Below are positions 31,905 to 43,059 of a stretch of 64,000 nt of DNA, piece by piece. The DNA is from Desmodus rotundus. Its lineage: Eukaryota; Chordata; Mammalia; Chiroptera; Phyllostomidae. Positions within the stretch are counted from its first letter, which is position 1, and each line of letters opens with the position of its first letter. The notes beneath the pieces are model-generated. The model had not been told where the DNA came from, made no database searches, and saw only the letters and a list, made by a program, of their open reading frames with translations. The stretch is from positions 20,023,735-20,087,734 of the forward strand of contig NC_071396.1 in NCBI RefSeq assembly GCF_022682495.2. The letters are read 5' to 3'. The position numbers and the translations under genes were made by a program.

Positions 31905-33020
31905 AACTTTGTCTCTTTGCTATTTTTAGCCTGGGAACTGAGTAAGGTCATCCTGTATCTTTCAATGCTTTGAAAACATTCCACTGACTTCTGGCTTCTA
32001 TTGTTGCTATTAAAAAGTCTGCTGTCAAGCCGTTGGTTTTTTGAGGTGTTCCCCCCACCCTGCTTAATTTTGACATTGGAAGTTTTGACGTTGACGAGCT
32101 TTTTCTTTACAATGTGTCGCAATTTGTGTATCTTGCTTTGCACTAATTTTACTTCTGGACTCCAATTTTTATCCTGTCCTAGAAAATCTTCAGCCACTAT
32201 CTTTTAGAATATTGCCTCTTACCCCATTCTTTTCTCTCTGGTGCTCCGATATGACACATGTTAGGGCTTCTTATATGTCGTGTCTTTACCTTCTCTTTCA
32301 TCTAAACAAACCTCTCTTTTCCTGTGCTGCACTGCAGGTGATGTCCAAACCATGTCCTGGGTCACTGTTTCTCTCCTTAACTGTCTAATCTGAGCTCTAA
32401 ACACATTCATTATGTTTTTATTTTCATATTTCATTTCTAGATGTTACATTTAGTCCTTTTTCAAATGTGTTTAGTCATTTTTAATTCGATTTGTTGAGGT
32501 CTCATATGCATTCTGACCAGGGATCAAACCCACAACCTGGGAACGTGCCCTGACTGGGAATTGAGCCCGTGACCTTTCCATCTATAGGACAATGCTCCAA
32601 CCAACCTAGCCCCACTGGTCAGGGCTTTAGTCATTTTGTAGAGTTTGATGATTTTTGCATGATTTTGATTTCCCCTTTTACATTTTAATTATTGTAACCA
32701 CACTTCATAGCCTCTTCCTGTTGGTTTCCTTACCTGCTGTTCTTGGAGTTCCTGCTGTCGGTCACCAATGCTGCCTGTTGGGTCTGCCGCTCCTGTTCCT
32801 AGTGGACTCTTGCTCACGGCTTCCAAGCATTTTTGTTTTTTGATTGTGAGCTTCTGTTTCAAAGAATGTTCACTCTGGGTGTCTTGTGGGGCAGAGGTTG
32901 AGGATCTGTTTCTGCGGAGAGTCTTTTATTTGCTTTAGCGAATGCTCCTGCGATATTACTTGATTGGGACTCTTTTTATGTTATTTAATTGGCTTGGGGT
33001 TTCTAGACCATACAGGTGAG
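31905..33020 (-). repeat. Ancient HAL1 half-LINE (antisense)
   Basis: Plus-strand order: CTTCTGGCTTCTATTGTTGC, TATTAAAAAGTCTGCTGTCA, TTCAGCCACTATCTTTTAGA, ATATTGCCTCTTACCCCATT, TCTGGTGCTCCGATATGACA, CTCTTTCATCTAAACAAACC, CATATTTCATTTCTAGATGT, then (after the SINE) TTTTGTTTTTTGATTGTGAG. This is the antisense ORF1 region of the mammal-wide HAL1 repeat, running back towards its 5'UTR. Heavily decayed and non-coding now. The open frame at 31898-32197 (minus) is a surviving bit of its ORF1 frame. The right boundary is uncertain and could reach about 33200. Confidence 0.75.
32482..32625 (-). mobile_element. Bat SINE, 3'-truncated, inside HAL1
   Basis: Plus strand: CATTCTGACCAGGGATCAAA, CCCACAACCTGGGAACGTGC, CCTGACTGGGAATTGAGCCC, GTGACCTTTCCATCTATAGG and CCCCACTGGTCAGGGC. 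This is the tRNA-related head (right end) and the middle of a VES/MEG-type SINE, without the GAGA and A-tail part. TTTAGTCATTTT at 32470-32481 and 32626-32637 is a perfect 12-bp target-site duplication. Confidence 0.9.
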
Positions 33021-33428
33021 TAAACTTAAACCCCAGACCTGTGCAGAGTGTGGTCTGTGGTTATGAGTCTCACGGTGTCTTTTTCCGGCCGGAGGCCCCA
33101 CTGCACAGGCAGCCCAAGCGTGAGCCCTTGCTCCCGGGCTCAGCCTGTCCTCATTGTGGGATTTCCTCTGATCTCAGCAGCGCTTTTAAAACCATGTTTG
33201 TTGTTTTTGCGCAGCAGGTCGAAGTACTTTGTGGCCGGAGGTTTTTCAGACTCTCCTCCATGATTATTGCCACCAATGCTAGTTCCTGTCATGCTGCATT
33301 TCTGGGCCCAGAAAAAGGTTCTCACTATGATTATATATTTTATGATCTCCCTCGATGTTAGAAACACCTTCTGAAGCAGCCCAGGAGCCCTGACCAAACC
33401 CACGGCGGTTCTATTGTGCTCATCAGAA
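33021..33428. other. Unique or decayed HAL1-flank stretch
   Basis: Could be the rest of the HAL1 5'UTR (antisense), but I cannot align it. The frame at 33041-33361 has no recognisable domain. Confidence 0.35.
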
Positions 33429-33444
33429 AATACCTCTTATGTTT

Positions 33445-33697
33445 ATTTAGCTATTATTATTATTTTTTCATCCTCTCCCAAGGATGTGTTTTTATTGATT
33501 TTACAAAGAGAGGGAGGGGGAGAGAGAGAAACATCATCGATGTGAGATAGAAACATTGATTGGTCACCTTCTGTGTGGGCCCCAAAAGGGGATCGAAGTG
33601 CAACCTAGGTACGTGCCCTGAATGGGTACCAACACCCCCCCCCCCTTTCTGGTGTCTGGGGACAACGCTTTAACCAACTGAGCCACCCAGTCAGGGC
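33445..33697 (-). mobile_element. Bat VES/MEG-type SINE, full length
   Basis: Plus strand: T-rich tail, CATCCTCTCCCAAGGATGTG, TTTTTATTGATTTTACAAAG, GAGAGAAACATCATCGATGT, TGTGTGGGCCCCAAAAGGGG, CCTAGGTACGTGCCCTGAAT, C11 at 33635-33645, and the head end AACCAACTGAGCCACCCAGT then CAGGGC. Flanking AATACCTCTTATGTTT (33429-33444) and AATGCCTCTCATCTTT (33698-33713) agree at 13 of 16 bases and are probably the target-site duplication. Confidence 0.9.
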
Positions 33698-33713
33698 AAT
33701 GCCTCTCATCTTT

Positions 33714-34789
33714 CTATGCAGCTTTGATTCAGGTGAGACTTCAGTTTTGCATGCGAAGAAAATAGCTAATGTCCTCTTTGCTAACAATGGCAGGAGTGCA
33801 CACAGGCTGGATTTATTTAGCACCAAAATGTGAGATGTTTTCAAAAATCTAAGGAATCTGAGGACGCCCGGGAGGGGGGCTCGGCACTGAAAGGCACCTG
33901 GGGGAGAAAGCTCCCCGAGCGCAGGGCCAGGGCTTCGGGTAGTGCAAAGGTTTCTCTCCACCGCGCCTTTCTCTTCTGTTGCATTTCCTGCCCCTGAAAG
34001 ATCTGACTTACCAGAAAATGCAAAAGTCTTCACCCAGAGAAGCACCAGAAAAGTGAAGTCAGATTACCGTAAAAGGTTTTGCCTGGCTGAGTCAGCAGGG
34101 AGGGCAGTTGGTGATCACTTCCTGTGCGCCCCCCCCCCCTTGGTGAGGAGCCACCAGGAAGGGAAGTCTGTGCTGGAAGGCGGTAAGGTGGCTCCTGTCC
34201 TCTCCAGGGATGCGAAAGGCCCCCTGCAGGAAATGCTCCGATGTCCCCACCGGGAAAATCGAGCCCCGCAGGCCAGGAAGGAAAGCCATTCATCTCTTTC
34301 TTCCTACTTCTCATCAGGGGGAAACGAGGCCTGTGGGGGATTTGAGCAGGAGGCTCTCCGTATGACTAGATAGATGTACTTAAACTTCCCCATTTTGGAT
34401 TGGAACTCTCACATGCTCTGGATGCAATACACACGCAGTGTTCATTGTTTTCATTATTGTGACCATTCTGTGACCACGCTAAAAAAACCCGTGGTGCCCG
34501 GGCATGACATTGGCCAATGAGGAGATTTGGGGTCCATGCGTCCGTGTTTTTTTTTTTTTTTCCTTTCACATTAAGATTTATCCCGCGTTCTGCTACCAGG
34601 GGTTTGCACTGGCTGCTTGTGAGGCTAGAAGGATAGATTGTAAATAGTCCCTGGGGATCTCGGAGTCCAGCGCCCTGCGGGGAGGCCAGCACACGCGCAG
34701 CGAGCGCTCAATGAGACGCAGGCTGCCAGTGACCCAATCCGAGAACCACTACTAATATTTAAAATCATCCCATAAGTTTTCATGCGATA
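33714..34789. other. Unique stretch with C9-10 and T15 runs
   Basis: A C-run is near 34129-34138 and a T15 run at 34547-34561. No exon or repeat family recognised. The T15 could be the tail of a minus-strand retro-insert, but the sequence to its right resembles nothing I know. Confidence 0.4.
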
Positions 34790-35075
34790 AAGCGTACGTA
34801 ACGTAAAATTGATGCTGTTAACTAGTTTAGTGGCATTAGGTACATTCACATTATTGTTCAACGTCACGCACCGTCTGTCTCTAGAATTTTTTCATCTTCC
34901 CAAACTGAAACTCTGTCCCATAAAACGCTAGCTCCCCATTCTCCTCCCCTAGCGCCTGGCACCCACCCTTCTACTTTCTGTCTGCTTCAGTGTGACTATT
35001 TTGGGTACCTCCTGCAAGTGGAATCGTGCCCTGTTTGTCCTTGTGTATCTGGCTTATCCATTACGCTTTTAATAG
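34790..35075 (-). repeat. Ancient L1M 3'UTR (antisense)
   Basis: AAAGCGTACGTAACGTAAAA, TTAGTGGCATTAGGTACATT, CACATTATTGTTCAACGTCA, GAATTTTTTCATCTTCCCAA, ACTGAAACTCTGTCCCATAA, CTAGCTCCCCATTCTCCTCC, CTTCTACTTTCTGTCTGCTT and TTGGGTACCTCCTGCAAGTG follow antisense L1MA/MC 3'UTR almost without gaps. Confidence 0.88.
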
Positions 35076-35157
35076 AAGGAAATGTGCTTTATAGAAACAA
35101 AAATCTCAGTCTTGCCCCTGATTTGCCACTTGGCTTGGCCCACGGTAAGATAGTCAA

Positions 35158-35377
35158 TAAAAAAAAAAAAAACATTTATAGAGAGAAGGGAAGTGGGGGA
35201 GAAAGGGAGGGAGAGAAACATCGATGTGCGAGGGGAACATTGGTCGGCTGTTGCTCCGACGCGCCCTGATTGGGGACCGAACCTGCAGCCCAGGCGTGTG
35301 CCCTGACTGGGAATCAAACCAGAGACATTTGCTTTGCGACGATGATGCCCAGCCCACAGAGCCACACCGGCCAGGGC
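35158..35377 (-). mobile_element. Bat VES-type SINE with unusual tail
   Basis: Plus strand: an A-run (about 35159-35172), ACATTTATAGAGAGAAGGGA, GAGAGAAACATCGATGTGCG, CTGATTGGGGACCGAACCTG, CAGCCCAGGCGTGTGCCCTG, ACTGGGAATCAAACCAGAGA and CCCACAGAGCCACACCGGCC, then AGGGC. The head and both promoter-box regions are well preserved. The tail is T-rich on the element strand rather than A-rich. GATAGTCAA (35149-35157) and GATGGTTAG (35378-35386) are a weak candidate target-site duplication. Confidence 0.9.
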
Positions 35378-37104
35378 GATGGTTAGGTCTTCTGGATGCC
35401 CTGAGCTCTGTGAGAGCGCACTTGTTGCAGGATCTGTTTCTGCAGACTTCATCACAGTATCGTGGCGTTAGTCACTTCAGGTCCCTGACACGGTGACAGC
35501 GGGGAACAGGCTGGAGACACTTCACAGCCTCCCTCCACGGGGGGTGGCCAGGCGAGGTGAAAAGCCTGCAGCAGGCCCGTGCCGTGGCTCTGGAAAGCCC
35601 CTCTGGCTCGCACCGGCTGCACGGTTCACTGTGCTTCACAGGTGAACACGCAGAGTGCCCCGCTAATCCCTCCGCCCAGATGCTGCCAGAAGCCTGGGCC
35701 CTGGGGGCTCCCCCAGATGTGTGCTCTGAGCCGGGCTGTCCAGAATCTCTCCTCTGGAGCCAGTCGGACACTTGCCAAAGGGGCAGCATCTCACCGACTG
35801 CTTGGAGTCTCGTGTTGTCTTTGAGATAGTGCTGTGTTGGGAGTGTGAGCATTTTGGCTCACCTCCCTGGGGTGAGGGAGGGACCTGGCGTCACGAGGAG
35901 GGCTGAGTTGAGTGTCCCCCTGTGATTCTGGGGGACTTGGGTCAGCACTCACTGCTGTGCTTTGCAGCGAGGGTGGTCCGCTGAGCAGGACTCGACAGGG
36001 GCAGGGGAGCCCGTTTTGGGGCACCCGCCTTCGACTGCATCGGAGCACAGCTCCATAATCGGATCGCCGCTGTGTCCTCAGGACCTAGAAAACAGCCTGG
36101 AAAGCGTGAGTGTCGCCTGCAGACTGCAGGAAGCGTGGCTCGTCCAGACGTTTGGAACATACAGAAAATGATACCGTTGGAAACCAGGAAATGACACCAC
36201 TGGGAAATGTACTCACGCCACTTAATCAAGAAATATTCCTAACTGGTCTAGTTCTTTAAAAAGCCAGACCAGAAAAAAGTAGTTTTTTTCCTTTTTCTTT
36301 GGAAAATGTAATTAGTTGTTTTATCTTAAAATAACATGACTGTTCACCTCTCTTCACAACAAACTTCATGGAACCTTATAAATGCATCACTGAAAATCTT
36401 AGAATTGAAAGAGGAAAGTAATTACTTGATTTTTCAGATGTGTGTGTCTCCAGGAGCGTTAAATGCTAATATTGCCACTAAACATTGACGCAACTTTTGT
36501 GAAGCAATTGCTGTAATGGGGCCTCTGTGTAACATTTCCTTGTGTAGGATTTTGAAAATTAAAAGAAAAAAAACTTGGGTTTTGAAAAATATTAGAGAAG
36601 AGCCGCTCTCCAGGCTTACCACATAAGTACGTTGGTCTCACCCCAGCCACGGTGGGTTTCGTCCGGGTGGTTCCTCCTTTGTCCCTGCGGCTCGGGCCTC
36701 ACTTCTGTTTTTGACCGCTGGCCAGCCACCCTATCTTCGTGGAAGTCATGCAGAGGCGGTGACGTGGCTCTCACCAGTTCCTCCGGGGCCTCGCACAGAT
36801 GACAGGTCTGTCACCAGTGCGGTGGCCTCCAGAGCGGGTGTTGGGAAGTTGTGCGGTCCGGCCACACAGGGGTAATGAACAGTCCGGGGTTCTCCAGGAG
36901 CACCCCCCCTCCCCCCCGGAGACATCTGGAGCAGTGACTCCTGTTGTAGGGTCACCAATACATGTCCCTTTTTCACTCACAAGGACCGTGTTTGGACACA
37001 AGTGCCAAAGGCTCTGCCTATGTTCAATGTTCCTCCAAGGTCACAGCTCTGCAGGCCCCACGGCTCATTGAGAGGCCCTCACCGGCCAGCAGAGCTGTCT
37101 GGGG
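35378..37104. other. Unique stretch with an AT-rich island
   Basis: GC-rich and featureless to about 36200, then an AT-rich island at 36225-36620 that I cannot assign to a repeat family. A short inverted repeat, CTGGTCT..AGACCAG, is at 36243-36272. No coding exon recognised. Confidence 0.4.
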
Positions 37105-37240
37105 CACCTACCCTGTCCCAGGCAGCGTGCCGGGATCCTGAGGGGCAGTGGCAGGCAGGCACAGCCCCCGCTCTCTCGCGCGCAGCCCACACCCAGAGGA
37201 GGAGGGAGAGGCGGGCCCCTGCAGGAGTGACAAAGACAGA
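37105..37240 (-). repeat. L2 3' end (antisense), weak
   Basis: GGCACCTACCCTGTCCCAGG, CAGCGTGCCGGGATCCTGAG and GGCAGGCACAGCCCCCGCTC resemble antisense L2 (gcacctactgtgtgccaggcactgtgctgggtgctgagg..cacagcccctgccctc). GC-rich decay makes it uncertain. Confidence 0.45.
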
Positions 37241-38254
37241 ACGCGTGCATGGCACGGCTAATTTTTGGTTGTTGCTGTTGTCACATCCGGTTCTACCGAT
37301 CACTCTGACAAGGTCAAATCTACAAAACGTTGGTTATTTGAGGGGAGAGAACATCTAAAGTACAGAGTGTTTGTGCAGCTCTGACCCCGACCCCCGCAGC
37401 TCCAGCTCCCTTGGGCTAGACAGCCTCCTCCTGGCTTCTTGGGGCTCACCCCTCCCTCTATCTGCAGCACCACTGCACAGGGCCCGGGGTAGGTCAGTGT
37501 GCGCATGGGGCCCGCGACAGCTCAGCCGCTGCGGCAGGCAAGGAGGCTGTCAGTGACCAGGCCCCAGCCTCCTGGGGGCATATCGGCAGAGATGAAGGTG
37601 GAGTTGGTGCCGGGTTGTGCAGAGCTGGGTGATAGAGCAGGACCGGAGGTGAAGCTGGGCTGGGACGCTCTTCCCTATGACGCTGTTCTTGAACTGCTGG
37701 CCGTGACGGCCCGCCTGGGAGCCCCCCGCCAAGATCATCCATGCGGAGAAGGCTGGCTGGGGAGTGCGGCCCCGCTGGGGTGCCATCGGCACTGATGATA
37801 CTCGTTTCTCCACTCAGCTTTGTCCCAGCCCTACCTGGGCTGGTGGCAGGTGAGGCCTTAGAGCAGCCAGGTAATGCACGGTGGTTTGTGGGGATCTTTT
37901 GGTGTGGCGGGCAGGGCAGGGGCTCTGAGGGCTCAGGACCCGGTGTCCTAGGCCCATGCCTCAGCCTGATGGTTTTCTGGTGCCATCTCAGGTTGTTGTG
38001 CCCCTGAGGGTGATGTGTAGACCCAACTTCAGGTCCGCGGGTGACCCCCCTCAGCTGGTGATTCGGGGACCAGGTTCCTTCCACATGTGCCTCTGCCATC
38101 CCCCAGGGCCTGGGGGGTGAGGGACGGGGCATCTTGCCACAGTCGCCTGGAGCGACACCAGTCCTCCCACTCACATGTCACTGAGCCGGAGGATGGGAAA
38201 CGCGAGTGCAGGAGAGCTCGGGGCATGGAGGGGAGAGCTCTGGCATCACTGGAC
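37241..38254. other. GC-rich unique stretch
   Basis: Nothing recognised. The 226-codon minus frame (37494-38174) is proline-, serine- and histidine-rich without a domain and faces two plus-strand open frames. I regard it as compositional. Confidence 0.4.
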
Positions 38255-38400
38255 GGTTCGCTGCTCTGTCACAGCGACGGGGTGGACGTCCCTGTCTCCT
38301 CATCTGTAAACCAGAGAAGGACTCCAAGAGTCAGTGTGAGAGCCCCACGCGGCTGCTGCAGTGCCTGGTGTGGAGCGGGCACTCAGCCCACAGCTATGGT
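38255..38400 (+). repeat. MIR SINE
   Basis: CCTGTCTCCTCATCTGTAAA, CCAGAGAAGGACTCCAAGAG, CAGTGCCTGGTGTGGAGCGG and GCACTCAGCCCACAG give the MIR core and its 3' region (cctcatctgtaaaatggg..cagtgcctggcacatagtaggcactcaata). Confidence 0.7.
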
Positions 38401-41099
38401 CATGGCCAGTGAGAGGCGCCGCCTGGCCTCGTGCCCACCCTGTCACTGTGAGCGCCCTGGGGGCAGGTCTGCTGGCTGCAGAGCGCGGTTTCCCAATGAC
38501 CGTTCTGCAGTCCTGTGCTGTGATAATTATGTAAATGCCACCATGTATCGTGATGGTTATCACGTACTGTGCACTACGCACTGTGATTATTCTGCGAATG
38601 CGAAGGAACGATCATCCACTCTGACATGTGTCGGGGGACGATGCTCCTGGGGCGTTGACCTGGCTGGCAAGTACAGTCCTCTTGTTTGCTGTCTGTCGAA
38701 AGGCTGGTTATCAAAGCTGTGCAGGTCACGGCCAAAATCGCCGCCGCGCAGACAGCTCCTAGGTGGAGCTTAAAAGCCTCCTCCCGCCGGAAGCCTCCCC
38801 CCGCAACCAACCTAGCGGGAGCAGCAACCTCGTTCACCATCGGGTCAGTCGTTACAGAATGCGGTTCAGATGCGAGCACACAGAAATCCTCTGTTCACAC
38901 AAAAGTGAATCGTGCTACAGTGTCATTGAGTTCCTTTCCATTTTCCGACTTGCCCGTCTGCTCAACTCACTCCTTTCAGGGTGGCCTGGAATTCCACGCC
39001 AGAACAAGCCAGTTTGTTTAACCAGAGGCGAGAGCTCCAGTGGGAAGTAAAGAAGCATCTGACTTTTCCTCTCTCCGGGGGACCCCTTACCAAATGGCAG
39101 GTCCCCCCCAAATCACAGTCCCACATGGGAGCCTCCAGAGTCCATATGCCTCCTACGGGCACCCCTCACTGTCTCAGGGAGTAGGCGACCCTGGTTCTGC
39201 ATCCGGGAAGGGCCATGAGGTGGTTAAACTGCTGGAACCACTTCCCTGCACCCAAACCCTCAAGCTGTGCAAACCAGCAAAGCAATCCTTGCTGTCCTCT
39301 GCAGGGCACGAGGCGGGGCAGTTGGTTCAACTTCAGGGCTTTGGGCCCAGAGATGATAGGACAGAGAATGAATCTCCATTTGGAGGAAACCAGGAGGGCC
39401 CAGATGGATGGCGAGGCCCCGGAGGGACCGGAGGTCTCAGGTGGTCCTGCATTCAGCAGGCTGGGAGGGTGGCTTTGGACACCCACCTCGCCACTGGCCC
39501 AAGTCCTGGGAGGCCGCCTGGCTTCAGCCCCAGAGAACACTTCCCAGTTTTTAGCTGTTCGTGTGCCACCTCCTAAAGCGGTCTCCTGCGCCCGACTTCG
39601 GCAACAATCGCCGTCCTAGTAACTCTCACACCTCTTCCAGGGGATCGTGTGGCTTCGAACAGCAGGAGGGGGCCCGTGGAACATGCAGGATTTGAGTTAT
39701 GTGAGAAGCATCTGTTTCCCTCCCGCGCCGGCCCAAAAGAGTATTTTTGGTTACAGCGATCTTCATGGAAGGTTTTTCTCTTTTTCTGGAAAGAAAACAA
39801 GGGCCTCCATCCCCATGAGCACTGCGGAGGAGCGGTGAAGCGGGAGGGCCTGTCTGGGACTCTTGTTCTGGCCCAGGGAGGGCCCTTTGGTGGCCTCACG
39901 TGCAGGGCCCAGGCCCGCAGGAGGCCCGCTGCTCCACTTGCAGACTGACTTGGTGGATTTGGCATCCCTCCCTACAGGCCCTATCGGTGAGCTGCAGACG
40001 GGTCCTCCCCATCCCAGTCACTTCACGCGCAGGCAAAGGCCCTCGCTGTGTCCTTGGCGAAGTTACCTGGTGTCTGAGCCCCTGCGGGGTCTGGGAACAG
40101 GCTTTCTCTTTGGCTCGGACGTCAGAGGATAGACTGTTCCAGCGGGTCCACAGAAGCACCTGGCGCGCACTCAGCGTCCTTGGCAGTGAGGCTGAGCATT
40201 CGGAGATCTTGGTGGCTCTGACCCAGTTACAGAGAGGCTGAAACCCAGTACCCTAGTGGGGGAGGGGGCGCATGCCTCGGTGACGCTTAGGAGCCATGCA
40301 CCGTGTGCAAATGCCCGCTCGGGCTCTGATCCTCTAGCAGTCCGCCAGGCGCACCCTCTCCTCTCTGGCCACACCGGAAGTATTGTGGGGTATCTGGACT
40401 CCGGAAGCATTTTAATTTTGTGTTCAACAGTCTTTCCCTGAAGACACTCTGTGTTCCCCTTTGGTCCCATGTGAAGCCCAGGACTGTTTTACTCGGTCCC
40501 ATGACCGAGCACCGGGCATGAACCCCGTATTGCGTTCTCACATAAAGTAACAGGAACGTGAGTCCGCTCACTTAACAGTGCTGGTGCTGGCCACACAGGC
40601 CACGGGGAGCCTCAGGTGTCCCCAACGAAGCAGCGCTGCTGTCCTCCTACTGCAGAGCAGGCAACCGAGTCAGGCTGGGCACTTGCTCACCTGCCCGATG
40701 CCAGAAACCAGATGGGGGATGGAGAGAGAAGACAACACCTGTCTACCCCCTGGTGAGCTACCTCCTCACACAAGCTGAGTGGGTCTAAGCCTTGCCAGTC
40801 AGACAGCTGGGCTTTGCACATGTTCTGTCCCACTTGGTGCATCACCCAGGAGGCCAGGGTTTCCTCTGGAGCAGGAGGGTCCCTGCCACCCAGAACATGC
40901 GCGGTCACATCCAGGCCACGCCGGTCCTTTGTGCCAGGACGCAATTCCATTTATGAGTTTATTTAGGTGAAGCATAACTCGAAACCTGAAGCTTCTGTAT
41001 AAAACACCATAGCTTTGTTCTGGGGTCAGACAGATTTACTATTATTATATATTTGTGGGGTCATTTGGGCTCCTATTTCGCGCTGAAATCACAATGACC
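38401..41099. other. Mostly unique stretch
   Basis: No exon, RNA gene or confident repeat. The 228-codon frame at 38087-38773 starts inside unique sequence, crosses the MIR and has no domain, so it is rejected. AT-rich patches at 38520-38600 and 40960-41050. Confidence 0.4.
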
Positions 41100-41330
41100 T
41101 TTTAAAAATGAAGGTACGATGGCCGTATGTTGGTTTCAGGTGTGCCTTCGTCACCATGCATAGTTATAGAATTTTGTTTCTTGCGATGAGAACTTTTAAG
41201 ATCTACTCTCTCAGCAACTTTCCAACATGCAGCCGCGTTAGTGGCCATAGCAGCGTGCTGTGCGCACACCCCCAGGACTGACCTGTAACTGGACGTTCAC
41301 ACTTTTGGCCCCCTTCGCCTGGGAGAGGCC
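41100..41330 (-). repeat. L1M 3'UTR (antisense)
   Basis: TTGGTTTCAGGTGTGCCTTC, ATAGAATTTTGTTTCTTGCG, ATGAGAACTTTTAAGATCTA, CTCTCTCAGCAACTTTCCAA and CCCCCAGGACTGACCTGTAA, then CTGGACGTTCACACTTTTGG, match antisense L1MA/MB 3'UTR (tcttgtgatgagaacttttaagatctactctcttagcaac..ataactggaagtttgtacc). Confidence 0.85.
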
Positions 41331-41969
41331 TTCGTGGTTTCTGTGCACGCCGGTCAACAACAACGTCAAATCCAGTCGTTTTAACTTTTGGAGCTAGGAG
41401 CCCATGCTGCCCAGGTGCGTCCCAGGGTGTCCTTCAGAAAGGACCCAACCTCCGTTGTCACACAGCTCCCTCGGTCTCCCCCAGCGGCTCCTTGCTGACC
41501 GGCGGCACGGAGCACATTGGTGATGAGTTTTGCTGGCTTTGAGGCAAAGAGACAAACGGGAAATGCCGTCCTCGGTGGCTCTGGTCCGAGGGACGGTTCA
41601 GGCCAGCTGCCCTTCCAAGGGGTGGTGCAGATGACATGACGGCGGGGATGGGGGGCAGCTCTTCTCCTTGCCTCTTCTGCGTGGCTTCCTAGCCCCTTCT
41701 GACGGTCTTCATTCTTAGTCTTTTACCTGAGGAACTGCAGGCTCCATCCCAAGTAGGAGTAAAAATATTTTCATTCATATCGAATTAAGTGATTTGGGTG
41801 CCCAACAGTTAAATATCAACTGACTTTTGGATGGATGACCCTCCTTCATCTGAGCCAGGCACCAGTTTCTCTGATGTCCTGCAGCGGGCCCAAGGAAGTC
41901 CCCTGAATTCCCTGCCTTGCTTCCATCATCTCTAAAGAGTCTGTATGTGCTTCTCCTACATCCGTAGCA
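41331..41969. other. Unique non-coding stretch
   Basis: No feature recognised. AT-rich around 41755-41815. Confidence 0.4.
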
Positions 41970-42080
41970 TTAACAGTCAATCAGTCAATCAACTAACCCA
42001 CAAATAGAGAAATAAAATTATGGGAGTTTTCTCCGTGCCAGGCGCTGTGCTGTGTCCTTTTCATGTGTGAGCTGACCCCC
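41970..42080 (-). repeat. L2/MIR 3'-end fragment (antisense), weak
   Basis: AGTCAATCAGTCAATCAACT, a CAAT-type 4-bp periodic tract, then TCTCCGTGCCAGGCGCTGTG and CTGTGTCCTTTTCATGTGTG, look like the antisense L2/MIR 3' end (attcattcaacaaat..tgtgccaggcactgtgctaggc). Short and decayed. Confidence 0.45.
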
Positions 42081-43059
42081 GTGTGTCCTGTGCTGTCTGG
42101 GGAAAGACCTCAGGTGCTTCTTGTTTCTGGGCTCATGTTAACCAGGGAAACAGCAAATGGTTAGGCAGAGCCAGGCTTGTCTTCGAAACAGAGGACAGCG
42201 CGGGAATGGAGTCCAGCTCTTCTTCCCATAGGAAAGTTCTGAGAGCCCCTCTTTTCCACCCCTTCCCTCCGGCCAACCCAGGAGCAGCTCGAGAACCCCA
42301 GCTCTGCCTCAGCACCCCCAGCCCTCGTTCCGCGCGTCCTGTTCCTCCTGCGCAGCGGCTAAGGGCACGGGTGGTTGGACAAGAGGCTGTGACACAGTTT
42401 GGGACGCTGCACAGCACTGTGTGCAGTGGCTCGGTGTCGGTGATGACGGCGCGGCAGCAACTACAATAATGAGACAGCAGCGGAGGGTGTGCAAGTGAGG
42501 GTGAGAAGCGGGTGGGGACCGCACCTGGCACAGAAGCCTCAGCATCTTTTACGCTTTTTCTCTCTGCGCATCCGCGCTCTCTCTCCTTCAGCCCAAGCTC
42601 CTGTGGGGGAAACATTTTTACTTCCTTCTGAACGATTATTACCATAGCACGCAGTGCAAACTCCTCGGAGTGTGTAGCACTTTGGAAGATGTAGTTGGGG
42701 GGGTGGGGGAGGGAGAAATCAGGTTTATCTGGCTTCCAAAACAATGCTCCATTGTCTCTTTGTCCCCAATCCCCGAAAAAAAATTTAAAAAAATAAAAAA
42801 GACGTAAGCGTCTGGCTTCCATTCCATTCCTGAACCCAGTCGTTCCGCTGGCTCCTGAGTCACTGCCGAACCCCAGCACATTGTCACGTGTGTTTCTGGA
42901 GCAGGGGCGCTTCAGGCGAACCCCACTTGCACTAATGGGACCTCAGGGTGTCCTGTTATGATGGCCTTGGAAACATCCAGGAAAACCTGTTGCCTGTTGA
43001 AAATCCAGATTCTAAATACTGTTTACTCCCAAGCAATTTGTAATTCCTTTCCCAGCTCA
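42081..43059. other. Unique stretch; longest open frame of window
   Basis: The minus frame 42133-42879 (248 codons) is the longest in the window. It begins with a low-complexity FF/FKFFF segment from an A-rich run (42777-42800) and is followed by cysteine- and serine-rich sequence without a recognisable fold. No splice sites or upstream promoter stand out. I do not call a gene. Confidence 0.4.

Noticed and set aside
37494..38174. 226-codon minus-strand frame
   Set aside because: Proline/serine/histidine-rich compositional sequence facing open frames on the other strand; no conserved-looking segment.
38087..38773. 228-codon open frame on the plus strand
   Set aside because: It reads through a MIR SINE and overlaps other frames; no domain.
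42133..42879. 248-codon open frame on the minus strand, the longest in the window
   Set aside because: It starts in a low-complexity segment from an A-rich run, has no recognisable fold or motif, and nothing suggests splicing or a promoter. Similar long frames occur on both strands wherever the DNA is GC-rich.
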